Shown here one piece after another: positions 48,588-59,139 of a stretch of DNA of 64,000 bases. Where the stretch lies: assembly GCA_037962975.1 (NCBI GenBank), contig CM075669.1:186752501-186816500 (forward strand). Direction: 5' to 3'. The translations under genes and the position numbers were made by a program. The first letter of the stretch is position 1. Every line of letters begins with the position of its first letter. Under the pieces are notes generated by a model. The model worked only from the letters and a program-made list of their open reading frames with translations, was not told where the DNA came from and ran no database searches. Source of the DNA: Clitoria ternatea (Eukaryota; Streptophyta; Magnoliopsida; Fabales; Fabaceae).

Positions 48588-48900
48588 AAGAAGAAGAAGA
48601 TAATGAAAAAGTAAAGGCCAAATGGCTACCGAGGAGAAAAAACAAACTAAACAAACAAAAATAAATTAATTAATTAAAATCAATAATAATAAATAAGCTA
48701 TAAAATAATAAAAGAAGAATAAAATAAAAAGGTAAAAGTAAAATGAGATGAAATAATAATAATAGAATAAAATAAAATAATAATAAAGTAAAACAAAATA
48801 ATGTAAAATAAAATAATAAAAATAAAAAATAAAATGATGATCGTACAAAAATTAGCATTGACATTTTGTACACATCACCTATAAATAATGTGACATAAAT

Positions 48901-49663
48901 GTATAAGGTACGTTTTTTTATGCTTGAGCCTATATACCGAATTATTATGCTATTGTACTTACTTGGGCGTAAAAGAAACTTTGGTAGTCAAACCCCTGTT
49001 TAATTCCTTAGGACTCTTGTTGATTACACGGTAAACACATCAACTATTGCATAACAGAGATCTACACAACATATAGTTTAAATAAAAATAGAAAATATGA
49101 ACAATTTTTAAGAATAACTTATGTATGTTAATAGGTAAGTATAATAATATACTTAATAAGAAAGATAAATATAACCTTGTCATCTCAGTAGGCTTGAAGC
49201 TATTGTTCATCATGTAATTATTAGGGGGCGGGGGGTGAAGAATAAAAGACCTTTTAAGGTCAAACAAAAAGAAGGGACCTTTTAATAAGGCGTGACCGAA
49301 AGCTAATGGAGAAGACGTACACTTTCGTACCAAGATGAAACTTTTGGATTTAAATTCCAAGCACATGTAACTAATGTTCTCACGTGAAGCAGCCTTTCTT
49401 TGAATTCTTATCTATTAATTCTCTAATTCTTTTATTTGATTAGTTTTTCTTAATTGTGAATAATCTTTTGTATATAGTACACTTCTCGTTACTATTTGTT
49501 ACATTATTTACATAAACTGATGAAGAAAGTTGTGAAAACCAATTTTCATTTATAAAGGCTAAATCATTATTTTGTTTCTTAATTTTTATTTTTATTTCAA
49601 TTCAATTTCATATATTTTAACATGAATGGTCTCTTAACTATGTTAAAAGTTTAGCATTAAAAT
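48901..49663. other. AT-rich spacer left of the Mutator-like element
   Basis: No supported gene or repeat boundary. A G-rich patch (AGGGGGCGGGGGGTG) occurs near 49230. Confidence 0.4.
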
Positions 49664-49672
49664 ATATTTAGT
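49664..49672. repeat. 9-bp target-site duplication ATATTTAGT, left copy
   Basis: Exact match to 57088-57096. Nine bp is the hallmark duplication length of Mutator-like elements. Confidence 0.9.
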
Positions 49673-49757
49673 GGGTTTTTTGCTAAAATGGGGCAATTTT
49701 TTAAAAAAATTGTGCTTTTGGGGTCTGACCAAAAGAAATTACCTGTCTGGGGTAAAA
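49673..49757 (+). repeat. Left terminal inverted repeat of the MULE
   Basis: Starts GGGTTTTTTGCTAAAA; about 79 of 85 bases match the reverse complement of 57003-57087. The inner 45 bp, around TTGGGGTCTGACCAAAAGAA, are identical. Confidence 0.92.
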
Positions 49758-49777
49758 AAGGTCCCATCCCTCTTACA

Positions 49778-49997
49778 ATTCGTATACCCATTTGACGAAA
49801 TGTCAGCAACGAGGAGATGAAGACACTTGTCAATAGATAGTGTATTTCGCATACTGAGTTGAAGAAATACAGTTCTGTTTTCGCAGACAGAGAACGTGAA
49901 ATGTCAGATGTCACAATCAATCTGTATTTCGCAAAGTGAGTTAGCGAAATAAGGGGGGAGTGACACGTGTTGCTTTCGTTATCTGGTTGTGCGAAAT
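49778..49997. repeat. Four subterminal quasi-palindromes, left end of the MULE
   Basis: ATTTCG...CGAAAT units of 24-25 bp at 49778-49801, 49844-49868, 49926-49950 and 49973-49997, with arms of 5-8 bp. A TGACACGTG motif lies near 49961. They may be transposase-binding or promoter elements (inference). Confidence 0.75.
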
Positions 49998-50465
49998 GAT
50001 TTTAAGAAAAATAAAAAATAAGATATTTTTCTCCTATATAAGGCATGTTGTTACGGTTCATTTACATACCAAACTCTACTCTTCAGTGAGAAAGCAGAGA
50101 GTCCTTTGGAGGTATGTTTTTGGTATATTTTTTTTTATGATTCCTTTGTTATATTGTGTTAGAGTTTTGTTTAAAAAATTAGATGGTGGTTATTTTTACT
50201 TATATTGTGTTAATGTTATGTTTTGAGTATATCTTTAAATGCTAAATTTGTTATATTTTTAACATTATATGCTTAATTTTTTTATGGGAACTTTTTTTGT
50301 GTATATGTTAGAGTTGTGTTAAAAAAATTAGAAGATGATTATAGTTAATTATATTGTGTTAATGTTATTTATTGAGTATATTTTTTTAATGCTCACTTTG
50401 GTATATTTTTTTTGGTGTATGTTTTTTACGCTTAATTTTTTATGGTCAGATATTTTATTACTGCA

Positions 50466-53362
50466 ATGGGGTCTGAGGTGTTGGTGATTCTATATACCAA
50501 TGGGCGAAAAATTGATGGCCCTGATGGTATTTCATTTGAGGGTGAGACTAGTTTGATGCAGATCAAACATGGAATTACAGTTGTGGAACTTAAAGAGGGG
50601 ATTACCAACAAGTTGAATATCGATGCCAATCAGGTCATATTGAAATTAACTACCAGGCTAATAATTGATAAAAAAAAAAGAAATTTTCAGGTTTTCAAAT
50701 AAACAATGATGAAGAGATCGATTTAGTGTTAAAATTTTATGAGAAACAACCGAGCATGTCCTATGTAGAGATATTTGTTGAGGTTGAAGTTTTGGGGTCT
50801 TCATTGCACCATACACAAGGCAATGCTTCTCAATGTATGACTCAAACTGGAAGTAAGTAAAGTTGGGTTTGTATATATTATGGAAGTTTAGTTGAACTAA
50901 CGGTGTTTAAATATGATTGTAATAAAATTTTTATGCTTTGTTGCTGGAAGATGAAATCGATGTTAGTTTAGAAGATGATGAAGACGCGGATAATAATATT
51001 CAACTGGAGTGTGAAAGCAGTGACAATGAAGGAGCAAACGAAGCTTATATTCCCAATGACACTGACATGGACACAGATGTTGAAGGTGACTTTGATCAAA
51101 TACCAAATTCTTCAACTATTGCAAATTCAAATGTTGGCACTGTTGTTCATGGTTAGTTATCTTTATAATGTAATGAGTATGAAGTTTAATGTTAAATATG
51201 GTAATGGATACTTAATGGTGTTTTTGAAATGTAGGGGACTGAGGCGTGCCATTTTGGACCCAGTCCCCATTTTACAATGAGGTTGACTTGGACCACCCAT
51301 CTGAGGAAGAAAATTATACTGGGTTTGATGATGAAAGAGAATGGCGCATTGGAGATGAACTTTATGTGGGGTTGAAATTTCAATCAAAAAGTGCAGTTCA
51401 AGCTGTGTTGAAACAGTATTCAATGAAGATGCATCAGACTTATGTCGTGGTTGAATCGAAACCAACCTTTTTTACTGCAAGGTGCCCAAATCACTTTGAC
51501 GGCTGTCCTTGGAAGATGAGGGCTATGTTATCTAAAAAAAAGAACGTGTGGATGGTAAGTAAGTGGGGGGGAGCCATAATTGTGTGAATGCGAGTCTCTC
51601 TCAAGATCATGCAAAATTGGATTCACAATTCATCTGCTCGTGCATTATAGGTTAGTGTATGTGTATGTGTTAATTAAGTGTCATGTTTGGGGTTTAGGGT
51701 TAACATATTGTTTATGTGACAAATTCATTTCAATGATACTTTCTTTTAAACAGGTATGGTTAACCAAGATCCGTCAGTGACTATTGCGTTGATACAAGAG
51801 CGAATAATGAGTCAATTTGGGTTCAAAGTGTCTTACAGTAAGGCATGGAAGGCGAAGCAAAAGGCAATCGTCCATGTATTTGGTGATTGGGATGAATCTT
51901 ATGCTTTTTTGCCTCGATGGCTTAATCGTATGCGTCAGATTTCACCTGGATCTGCATACGAAATTGTAACCACAGAGTGTATTGTAGGCACTGATGTTGA
52001 CCAGAGGTTCCGTACCTTCAAACATATGTTCTGGACTTTTAAACAATGTGTTGATGCGTTTCCATACTGCAAGCCACTTCTACAGGTGGATGGCACATTC
52101 TTGTATGGAAAGTATAGACATACACTGCTTATTGCGACAACGCAGGATGGAAATAATAATGTATTGCCAGTTGCATTTGCAATTGTTGAAGGCGAGTCTT
52201 TACAAGCATGGAGTTGGTTCTTACTTCAGATTCGAATTAATGTAACACAAAAGACAGGCATATGTCTTATATCTGATCGACACCAATCCATTAAGTCTGT
52301 TGTTGGTAACCCACAAACTGGGTGGCAACCACCAAACGCACACCATGTATTTTGCATCAGACACATTGCAAGTAATTTTAATAACAAGTTTAAAAATGCT
52401 GCATGGAAAAAGGATCTGCTGAAACTTAGTATGTAGTTCTTTTATTTAGTTTTATGTTTAGGGTTGATTAATTGTTGCCACAACAAATTAGTAATTTTGT
52501 TTCAATCACAGGATATACTGCGTGCAAATCAGTGTTCGATAGGAAGTTGGAGAAATTTCGTGAAACAAAGCCAGACATTGCAGCATGGATTGATGCAATC
52601 CCTAAAGAACAATGGAGTATGGCATATGATGTTGGGGGACGTAGATTTGGACATATGACCACAAACTTGTCCGAGTGTGTTAACAAAATACTTAAGGGTG
52701 CGAGAAACATGCCAATCACCACACTAGTTAAGTGCACATACTCATGTATGGTTGAGTATTTTGTACAACGAGGAGGCAGGGCCAGGGCGGAGTTTGATGA
52801 CGGAATGAGGTACACAAAAAAATTGGTGGAGATGTTGTCAAAGAACCAGGCAACTGCTTGCACACATCAAGTTCGTAGATATGATGTTCAAGGCAGTCGG
52901 TTTGAGGTGCAGGAAAGTTTCGACCCTGTGCAACAGAGAGGTGGTCGTAAGTACTCGGTGACATTGTCCACTAATCCTCATTGTGATTGTGGGAGATTTC
53001 AGTCCTTAAAGTATCCTTGTTCACATGTTATTGCGGCTTGTCAAGTCGTAAGTGTGGACTACTTTCAGTTTATCCATCCGGTGTATACACAAGAATGGAT
53101 TCTGAATGCATACTCTGCTCAGTGGTACCCAATCGGGAATGATGAAGACATACCTATAACCAATGACGGATGGGACCTTACACCTGATCCATTGCGCTTA
53201 CGACCAAAGGGTCGCCCAAAATCGTCCCGCATCCGAAATGAAATGGATTGGGGTCAGTCACAGAAGAAAAATGTTACATGTAAGCAGTGCAAGCAGACTG
53301 GCCATAACCGTCGTTCTTGCCCAAACAATGTTGGACAGAGCAGTTCTCATGCTGATAATTAA
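50466..53362 (+). pseudogene. mudrA: mudrA-type MULE transposase, five exons, broken
   Basis: Predicted exons with GT-AG introns are 50466-50852, 50951-51151, 51235-51650, 51754-52428 and 52512-53362, about 843 codons in all. N terminus MGSEVLVILYTNGRKI is PB1-like. Exon 2 is acidic. Exon 3 is the MuDR DNA-binding region (LYVGLKFQSKSAVQAVLKQY, CPNHFDGCPWKMRA). Exon 4 has the MULE catalytic core: Asp in LLQVDGTF (52089-52091), Asp in LISDRH (52275-52277), and CIRH. Exon 5 has the catalytic Glu in NLSECVN (52673-52675), a SWIM finger CDCGRFQSLKYPCSHV and a CX2CX4HX4C knuckle (CKQCKQTGHNRRSC). Damage: frameshift in the A10 run 50670-50679, TGA at 51240-51242 (probably from Trp), and frameshift in the G7 run at 51565-51571. 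The catalytic triad survives. It would cut and join element ends in the nucleus. Confidence 0.9.
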
Positions 53363-53494
53363 ACATGTTGCAATGTAATGATTTCTGCAGTTTAATCTAA
53401 AATTAAGTTTTATCATATCAAATCATTATCTAAATATTACACGTCTTGTTCATACAAAACAAACACAACAAACACAAATTATGAGATGCATAAA

Positions 53495-55846
53495 TTAGCC
53501 CCTATGGGGGTTTCGAGGGTGAGGTTGTGGTGAAAAAATACACGGCCTTATCCAATCCCTTGCACCACGGTGTGGGTTCCTTCTTGCTTGCACGTCAGGG
53601 TTATCCTCAGCTGCTGTAAGTAAATCCCTATTAAGGTCTAAACCTTGCCCAATAGGGTGGGAAGACTCTTCCCTTCTGTGTGTGACAAGAGGTGCGTTAG
53701 GAGTTTCCAATTCTGTCATGAAGACATTCGGTGATTGTGGTGCTGATGGAACATAATGACTACTCTCCCCTGCTGTATGTGGTCCTTGTGTTCCAAAAAA
53801 CGGTTCACCATGAGGGCTATAATCAAATTGTTGACTTGTGCCATCACCCTGAGAAGGAAACTCATACGTTGACCATTGAGAAAATGTCCCACATTGGGAG
53901 GGAACCCAATATGAACCATGTTCTCTCGGTGGCATTGTGGATAGGTTGTAAACCTGACGCTCTTCAACTGTTCTTCCTCTCACAATCCCATGACGTTCAC
54001 TGCGTGTACCTGGCATATTAATGTCAACTTCAATCTGAGGTGATTCCTGCATGGGCATGGGTGGGGTCTGTCTAGCTTCTAAAATCCTTGACTCTTCTCC
54101 CCACATTTGAATCACATTCAAGGATTGCTGTCTAATCTGATCAAATACCAATGCAGGTGACTGCGATGGGACCTGTGCGTCCTCCGTGGCCAGATAATGG
54201 ATACTTTCCACTGCATCAACCTAAAAAAACATTTTAACACAAAATAAGTTGTGGATACCATGATCAAACATACACAATGTAACAATTGGAGATAGGGTTG
54301 GATATTACTTAGTGCGAGAAACATACCGAGCGACCTATGATCACATTCTTTCTTGAGATCCACCGTCGTGTATAGAGGTTATACCAATGCATGTAATCAG
54401 AATTTGCGCTCAATAAACCCTCTTATGGACCATTTGTTTGTACAAAATTTGCACGACTTTCCCACATGGCAACTAGTGGTATATATATCTGAGCCCAATT
54501 TTCCCCTTGTTTACCTTTTTGAGTTAACCCATGTAAATGTTCAGGCTGACGAGGGGGTAATGGTATATGCTGTTGCATACCAAATTGTCTCATAACACGG
54601 TCAGGTTGATGCCATTCCACTATGTTTGTACATAATAGTGGAACTACAGCTCTCCACCCCTCTTGTCCTTGTAGACATATAGCCGGCAATGTTTGCAACA
54701 CGTGCTCACTATAAGGAGTCCAAACAATCTGTTTGCAACCAATATTAGTATTGTTAGATACCACAAATAACAATTTAACCAACTTATCTGAATTAATGAT
54801 AGAATGGTACATAAGACAACTTACATCAGTACGTTTCATTTGATCAAATGCCCTACGATAGAAGTCTATGTCTTGTCTGACTGCCTTGAAGGTGTTACTA
54901 CCCAACCACCTGAAATAGATACAAATTATGATAAATATATAACTAAACATTACATTCTAAACTTATGATAAACTTATGGCACAACTCAAGTTATAAACCT
55001 TGCAGCATATGGTGCACCCGGTTGTCTTGCATTTTGTGAGGGAGTCGGAGCAATCCCAGGAAACCTATCCCATGCCCAGCATTACACTAACAACAAAAGA
55101 CCAGACATTGAGACACGCTCATACTTGGTTGCTAGACACAACTCACGATACAAATAGCTGAGTGCAGCAGATCCCCATCTATATTGGCCACACACATCAA
55201 TGTCTTCAACCAAAGGCCAATACTTCAATGAAACTCTGCTACTGGATAGATCGGGAAAAACAACACCACCAATCAATCGTATTATGTATGCCCTTGTGTA
55301 CCTCAAAAGTTGCACTTCACTTTCCAAGTGATCCTCAACATTGGCAAAGTTATCTGACAACCACTTCATCTTAAGGCAACCAACATGAAATGCATCATTT
55401 AGTGGGTAAATACCAAAGAGGTTCTGGATCAATGCTTTCATATCACGAGGAGATGTGTTTGTTATGACCGACACACCATCCACACGTAGTCCAACCTGGA
55501 TCGCAATGTCTTGAAGGGTGACTGTACACTCACCGGGTGGCATATGGAACGTATGAGTCTCTGGCCTCCATCTTTCAACAAGGGCAGATATTAGGGCGGT
55601 CTCAACCGAAAAAAACTGTAATTGTGCAACACCAAGAAATCCTGCCCGTTGCAAAAGTGGTACAATTTGTTGCGGGACACCCGTTCTACGGAAAAGCGAA
55701 GCACGTCTACATTTTAGAATCCTATCTGGTCGTCCATTCCAAACACATTCCGATACATGCACACTTTGAAATTTTAATAATGAAGGATCTTTCGGACCAG
55801 GATCCACTTGACCTGACCTAGAACTTGATGAAGACGAACAATTCAT
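53495..55846 (-). pseudogene. Plant mobile domain (PMD, MAIN-like) gene inside the MULE, four exons, two nonsense codons
   Basis: Predicted exons are 54999-55846, 54825-54909, 54327-54728 and 53495-54220, with GT-AG introns in matching phase; 687 codons including the terminal stop. The PMD core starts after a Ser-rich N terminus: RTGVPQQIVPLLQRAGFLGV, LISALVERWRPETHTFHMP, GECTVTLQDIAIQVGLRVDG, GSAALSYLYRELCLAT. Its C-terminal part has WTPYSEHV and PDRVMRQFGMQQHIP. The last exon is low-complexity, rich in Pro, Gln and His. Stops: TAA at 55082-55084, between LLLLV and CWAWDRFPG, and TAA at 54423-54425, after QTNGP and before EGLLSANSDYMHWY. Cellular PMD proteins (MAIN, MAIL1) act with a PP7-like phosphatase in gene expression and transposon silencing; the role of transposon copies is not established. 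Both stops fit C-to-T change of Gln codons. Confidence 0.88.
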
Positions 55847-56113
55847 CCTACAACGAGAAATGTTAAAAATTTCACTGACTTTGATTATAAAATATTATTG
55901 TTATTTTCACAAAAAACAAAATTAATAAAATTTACGAAACTTAAATTTCAAACACTTTATCCAACTAAATAAATATTAAACGTAAATTCAAACACTTAAC
56001 CAACCAACTAAATATTACTAACCTATTTTATCCAACCCTCAACTTTGTTACAGTTAAATATTTTATTCATTAAGTTTAACATTTTCAACATTTATATCTT
56101 TAGTTATATTGTA

Positions 56114-56262
56114 CATAACTTGTTTAAAAGTTGGTTTGTACATATAAATAATTAACACAACTAAATAAATAATTAACATAACATAACACCCCTAAACAAA
56201 TAACTAAAATAACATAACTTGTTTAAAGGTTGGTTTGTACATATAAATAATTAACACAATTA
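56114..56262. repeat. Short direct repeat inside the MULE
   Basis: ACATAACTTGTTTAAA followed by GTTGGTTTGTACATATAAAT occurs at about 56114 and again at about 56212, 98 bp apart, with AT-rich ACATAACA filler between. Confidence 0.8.
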
Positions 56263-56736
56263 AATAATTAATTAAAATAACATAACACAACTAAATAATT
56301 AATTAACATAACATAACATCATACCATAACACCACACTAATACAACTTCACAAAAAAATTAATTATAAAAAATTACAACTAAAATACCCTAAACTAAAAC
56401 TAATCTTATGGATAAACATCAAAAGAAATTGATAATATCAAATTTTACAAGATAACCTTTACAAATTACACCTAATGACTATTAACAATTACACCATTAA
56501 ACATTTTAAGCGTAAAAATAATTATTGGACTAACCTTATATCAAATGCAGATGGAAATGAGAGAGAGTGAAGCAAAGGGAGACAATGAAGCAACAGCAAA
56601 TGGAGAAGGTGAAGATCACCAGCAACTATGAAGGAAACAGCAAATTTGAAGCTCAACTTCATGCTTTTCAGATTTTAAAGGGGAAGATCACCAGACATTG
56701 ATTTTTTCGCACTTGCCATGTGTCAATTCCCTGTGC

Positions 56737-56982
56737 ATTTCACCTACCCACTGGACGAAATCCAGGGCCATTTCGTCAACCCACTTGGCGAAATCATGCA
56801 TGCCCGCCACTTGTCAAATCCCCACGTATTTCGCTGGTCAAGATGCGAAATCAGTAGCTCCTTTTCAGACCTCGGCTGCAGCAACCTGACGCAGTCTCGT
56901 CAAATCTTGTCCCCGGTTGGCATGCGTGTAGCAGACTCCACGTGTCACACACTCATGCATTTCGCTAACCCAGTTAACGAAA
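56737..56982. repeat. Four subterminal quasi-palindromes, right end of the MULE
   Basis: Units at 56737-56761, 56770-56794, 56828-56851 and 56959-56982, each ATTTC(G/A)...CGAAA(T) around an ACCCA-type centre. They mirror the four units of the left end in number and distance from the TIR, with CACGTGTCA and CACTTGTCA words between them. Confidence 0.75.
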
Positions 56983-57002
56983 CCCAAATCCGATGGGACA
57001 GC

Positions 57003-57087
57003 TTTTACCCCAGACAGGTAATTTCTTTTGGTCAGACCCCAAAAGCACAATTTTTTTAAAAAATTCGTCTAGTTTAGCAAAAAAGCC
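57003..57087 (-). repeat. Right terminal inverted repeat of the MULE
   Basis: Reverse complement starts GGCTTTTTTGCTAAAC; pairs with 49673-49757. Confidence 0.92.
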
Positions 57088-57096
57088 ATATTTAGT
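57088..57096. repeat. 9-bp target-site duplication ATATTTAGT, right copy
   Basis: Exact copy of 49664-49672. Confidence 0.9.
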
Positions 57097-57609
57097 AGGA
57101 GGTATCATTTTTCTTTAACAGAAATAGAAGTTTAAAAATAGATTTATTCATGTTTTATAGAAGTTATAAAAAAAATTAGGCAAGTAAAATTATCAGGAAT
57201 TTTAAAATATAAAGGATTTATTTTTTATGTACCCAACTAAATAGGTGTATAAAGAAAATTAACATGTGAATCATTAAATTTGGGACAAATTACACTTTAC
57301 TTATACCTAAACTTACATTACTCGATAAGTTTTTCTCATATCAATCATGGAAATAGAAAAAAAATATATATAACTTAAGAAAAACTTGCTAACAAACAAA
57401 CATGAGAAATAATTTCCCTAGGAATCCCTGATACATGAAAGACATATGTTGGTAAATAAATAAAAATCATACCTCCTTCCAACCATTACCTTAGTCCTTT
57501 CCTTTAAATTGGTTGGGGTTGAAAAACTCAACTTTTTAAATAGGCTTAATTTTTCTTGATCCTAACCTACGAATTAACTATTAGGAAACCCTAAAGGGTC
57601 GAAATATGG
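57097..57609. other. AT-rich spacer between the MULE and Ogre element 2
   Basis: No gene or repeat boundary recognised. With one duplication copy removed it continues the DNA left of 49664. Confidence 0.4.
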
Positions 57610-58384
57610 TGTCGCGACCTGGATCGCGGCGAGAGGCCGACCGTAAAAAGAAAACTAGGTTTCCCGAGTTTTCTCTGGAAACCGTGGAGTCGCCACCAAT
57701 GCTTTTAAGGTAAAACATCGGAAAAACCCAAACGTGAAGGTACCGGTCTTAATTCGAGATTTTAAAGTTCGTGAGTCTAATTACAGGTGGGGAAGGTATT
57801 AGCACCCCACACTGTCTGTTTTAAACGGTTACCCTAACTTGTTTAAGTTTTATTGAACAATCCTAATAATTTGTAATTTTTAGCCTCTTAAAATGCCTTA
57901 TAGGTTTATTGTCGATTTAATAATTTTAAAATTATAAATTTTGTGATTAACAGGACGTCTTGTCCAAATTAATCGTGTTGTCATTAAAAGCGTTATGATT
58001 TTATTTTATAAGTTAAAGGGATATATTTATTTTTTAAATTTGGGCCTGATAGAAATGATTGTTCCTGCTCCTACGTATTCCCTAAGCGTTAGGGGAAATC
58101 GGGGTAACGTAGTTCTTTTATTTATTATGTAAAAAAACGTAAAATAAGTTTAGAATATTAAGATTTAGGAAAACGTGAATCAATAGGACGTCTCGTCTAA
58201 ATTGATCATAAATATTGTATAAAAAAGAGAACCTTGGTTTTATTGATTTTATTACATTTTTTAGAAAGAAATGAAAATAGAAAACAAAGATAAAACTAAA
58301 ATAAAATAAAAATGTCAAGTACGAGAATAGAAACAAGGAAAAAGATAAGTCTATGAAATAAATGACGGAGAAAGTAGAAGAGAA

Positions 58385-58445
<61 letters not shown>

Positions 58446-59080
58446 CAAAGCCTCAAAATAAAAACAAAAAAGGCTAATAATTTAAAACATAAGAAGAAAG
58501 AAATAATAAACAAAAAAACTTACCTTCTTTTCTAAGCCAAAGAGAAAATTAAGACTGCCGCCTCCAGATTCAGTGGTGTCTCTCATTTCTTCTAAATTAA
58601 GACTCATGTAGAAGAAACTAAATCTTTTCTTATGTGGAAGATCGGTCAAAGCCGCAACGATATTTTATACTAAGAAATAGGCTATCTCAACTGCTCCCAC
58701 TCCAGTCCCCTCCAAGTGTTACAAGGTGTTACTTATATAGTAACATAACAAACATAGCTCCCCTAAGAGTATTCGATGTAGGACTAAATAAAACTAACAA
58801 TTTAGATTTTAGTAATTCCTAAGCTTAGAACTTTCAATGTGGGACTAAATGTTTTCTTTTTTCTTTTTTTCTTTTTTTTCTTTCTTTTTCTCTTCCTTGC
58901 TCTCTTTTATTATTATTATTTATTATTATTTTTGTTATTATTATTATTTACCCCGTATAAAAGGGTGTTCACATGTTAAATTTATTTTTTATAATTATTA
59001 TTTTTTATTTTTTAGTATTTTTTATTATTTATTATTTTTTGAAAATTTTAAATGGACCCAGACAAAATTGGGTAGTAACA
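57610..59080 (-). repeat. 3' LTR of Ogre element 2 (about 1.47 kb)
   Basis: From TGTCGCGACC to GGGTAGTAACA (minus start TGTTACTACCC). The left 390 bp closely match 63669-64000. An alternative outer edge at GGTGTTCACA near 58974 resembles the Ogre 1 edge and cannot be excluded. Confidence 0.75.
58388..58443. repeat. AAT trinucleotide microsatellite in the Ogre 2 LTR
   Basis: About 18 AAT units. Confidence 0.9.
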
Positions 59081-59100
59081 ACTTGCTCCTCTTTACTTTT
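59081..59100 (-). other. Putative polypurine tract, Ogre element 2
   Basis: Plus ACTTGCTCCTCTTTACTTTT, minus purine-rich AAAGTAAAGAGGAGCAAG, directly upstream of the proposed LTR start. Confidence 0.6.
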
Positions 59101-59139
59101 CGCAGTAAGGGATAAGTAAAGACTGAGTGAACCAATTTT

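Larger units (their letters stand above)
46060..48900 (-). mobile_element. Degenerate Ogre/Tat-like LTR (boundaries uncertain)
   Basis: GATTACAAATAGGGAAGGTAT near 46105 and a block CTCCTATGTATTCTC...GGGTTACATAGTTCTTTG near 46275-46325 align with the LTR of the second Ogre element (GGGGAAGGTATTAGCACC near 57790; CTCCTACGTATTCCC...GGGGTAACGTAGTTC near 58068-58115). Order and strand agree, so it is a related LTR on the minus strand. I could not find a convincing outer edge or target duplication. No gene is seen; frames in it are repeat artefacts. Confidence 0.5.
49673..57087. mobile_element. Mutator-like element (MULE, 7.4 kb) with convergent mudrA and PMD genes
   Basis: It has terminal inverted repeats of 85 bp, a perfect 9-bp target duplication, a MULE transposase gene on the plus strand and a plant-mobile-domain gene on the minus strand. 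The two genes end 132 bp apart. The ends are fully resolved, so this is one complete insertion. Both genes are now broken, so it should be immobile unless transposase is supplied in trans. Linkage of MULE transposases with PMD genes is known from plant genomes; here both remain within one delimited element. Gene-free parts: 49758-50465 (subterminal palindromes and probable promoter or 5' UTR) and 55847-56700 (AT-rich, with a 98-bp direct repeat). Confidence 0.92.

Noticed and set aside
48423..48614. Poly-Asn frame
   Set aside because: It is the AAT microsatellite.
49657..49920. 87-codon minus-strand frame at the left MULE end
   Set aside because: It spans the target duplication and TIR and is a chance frame.
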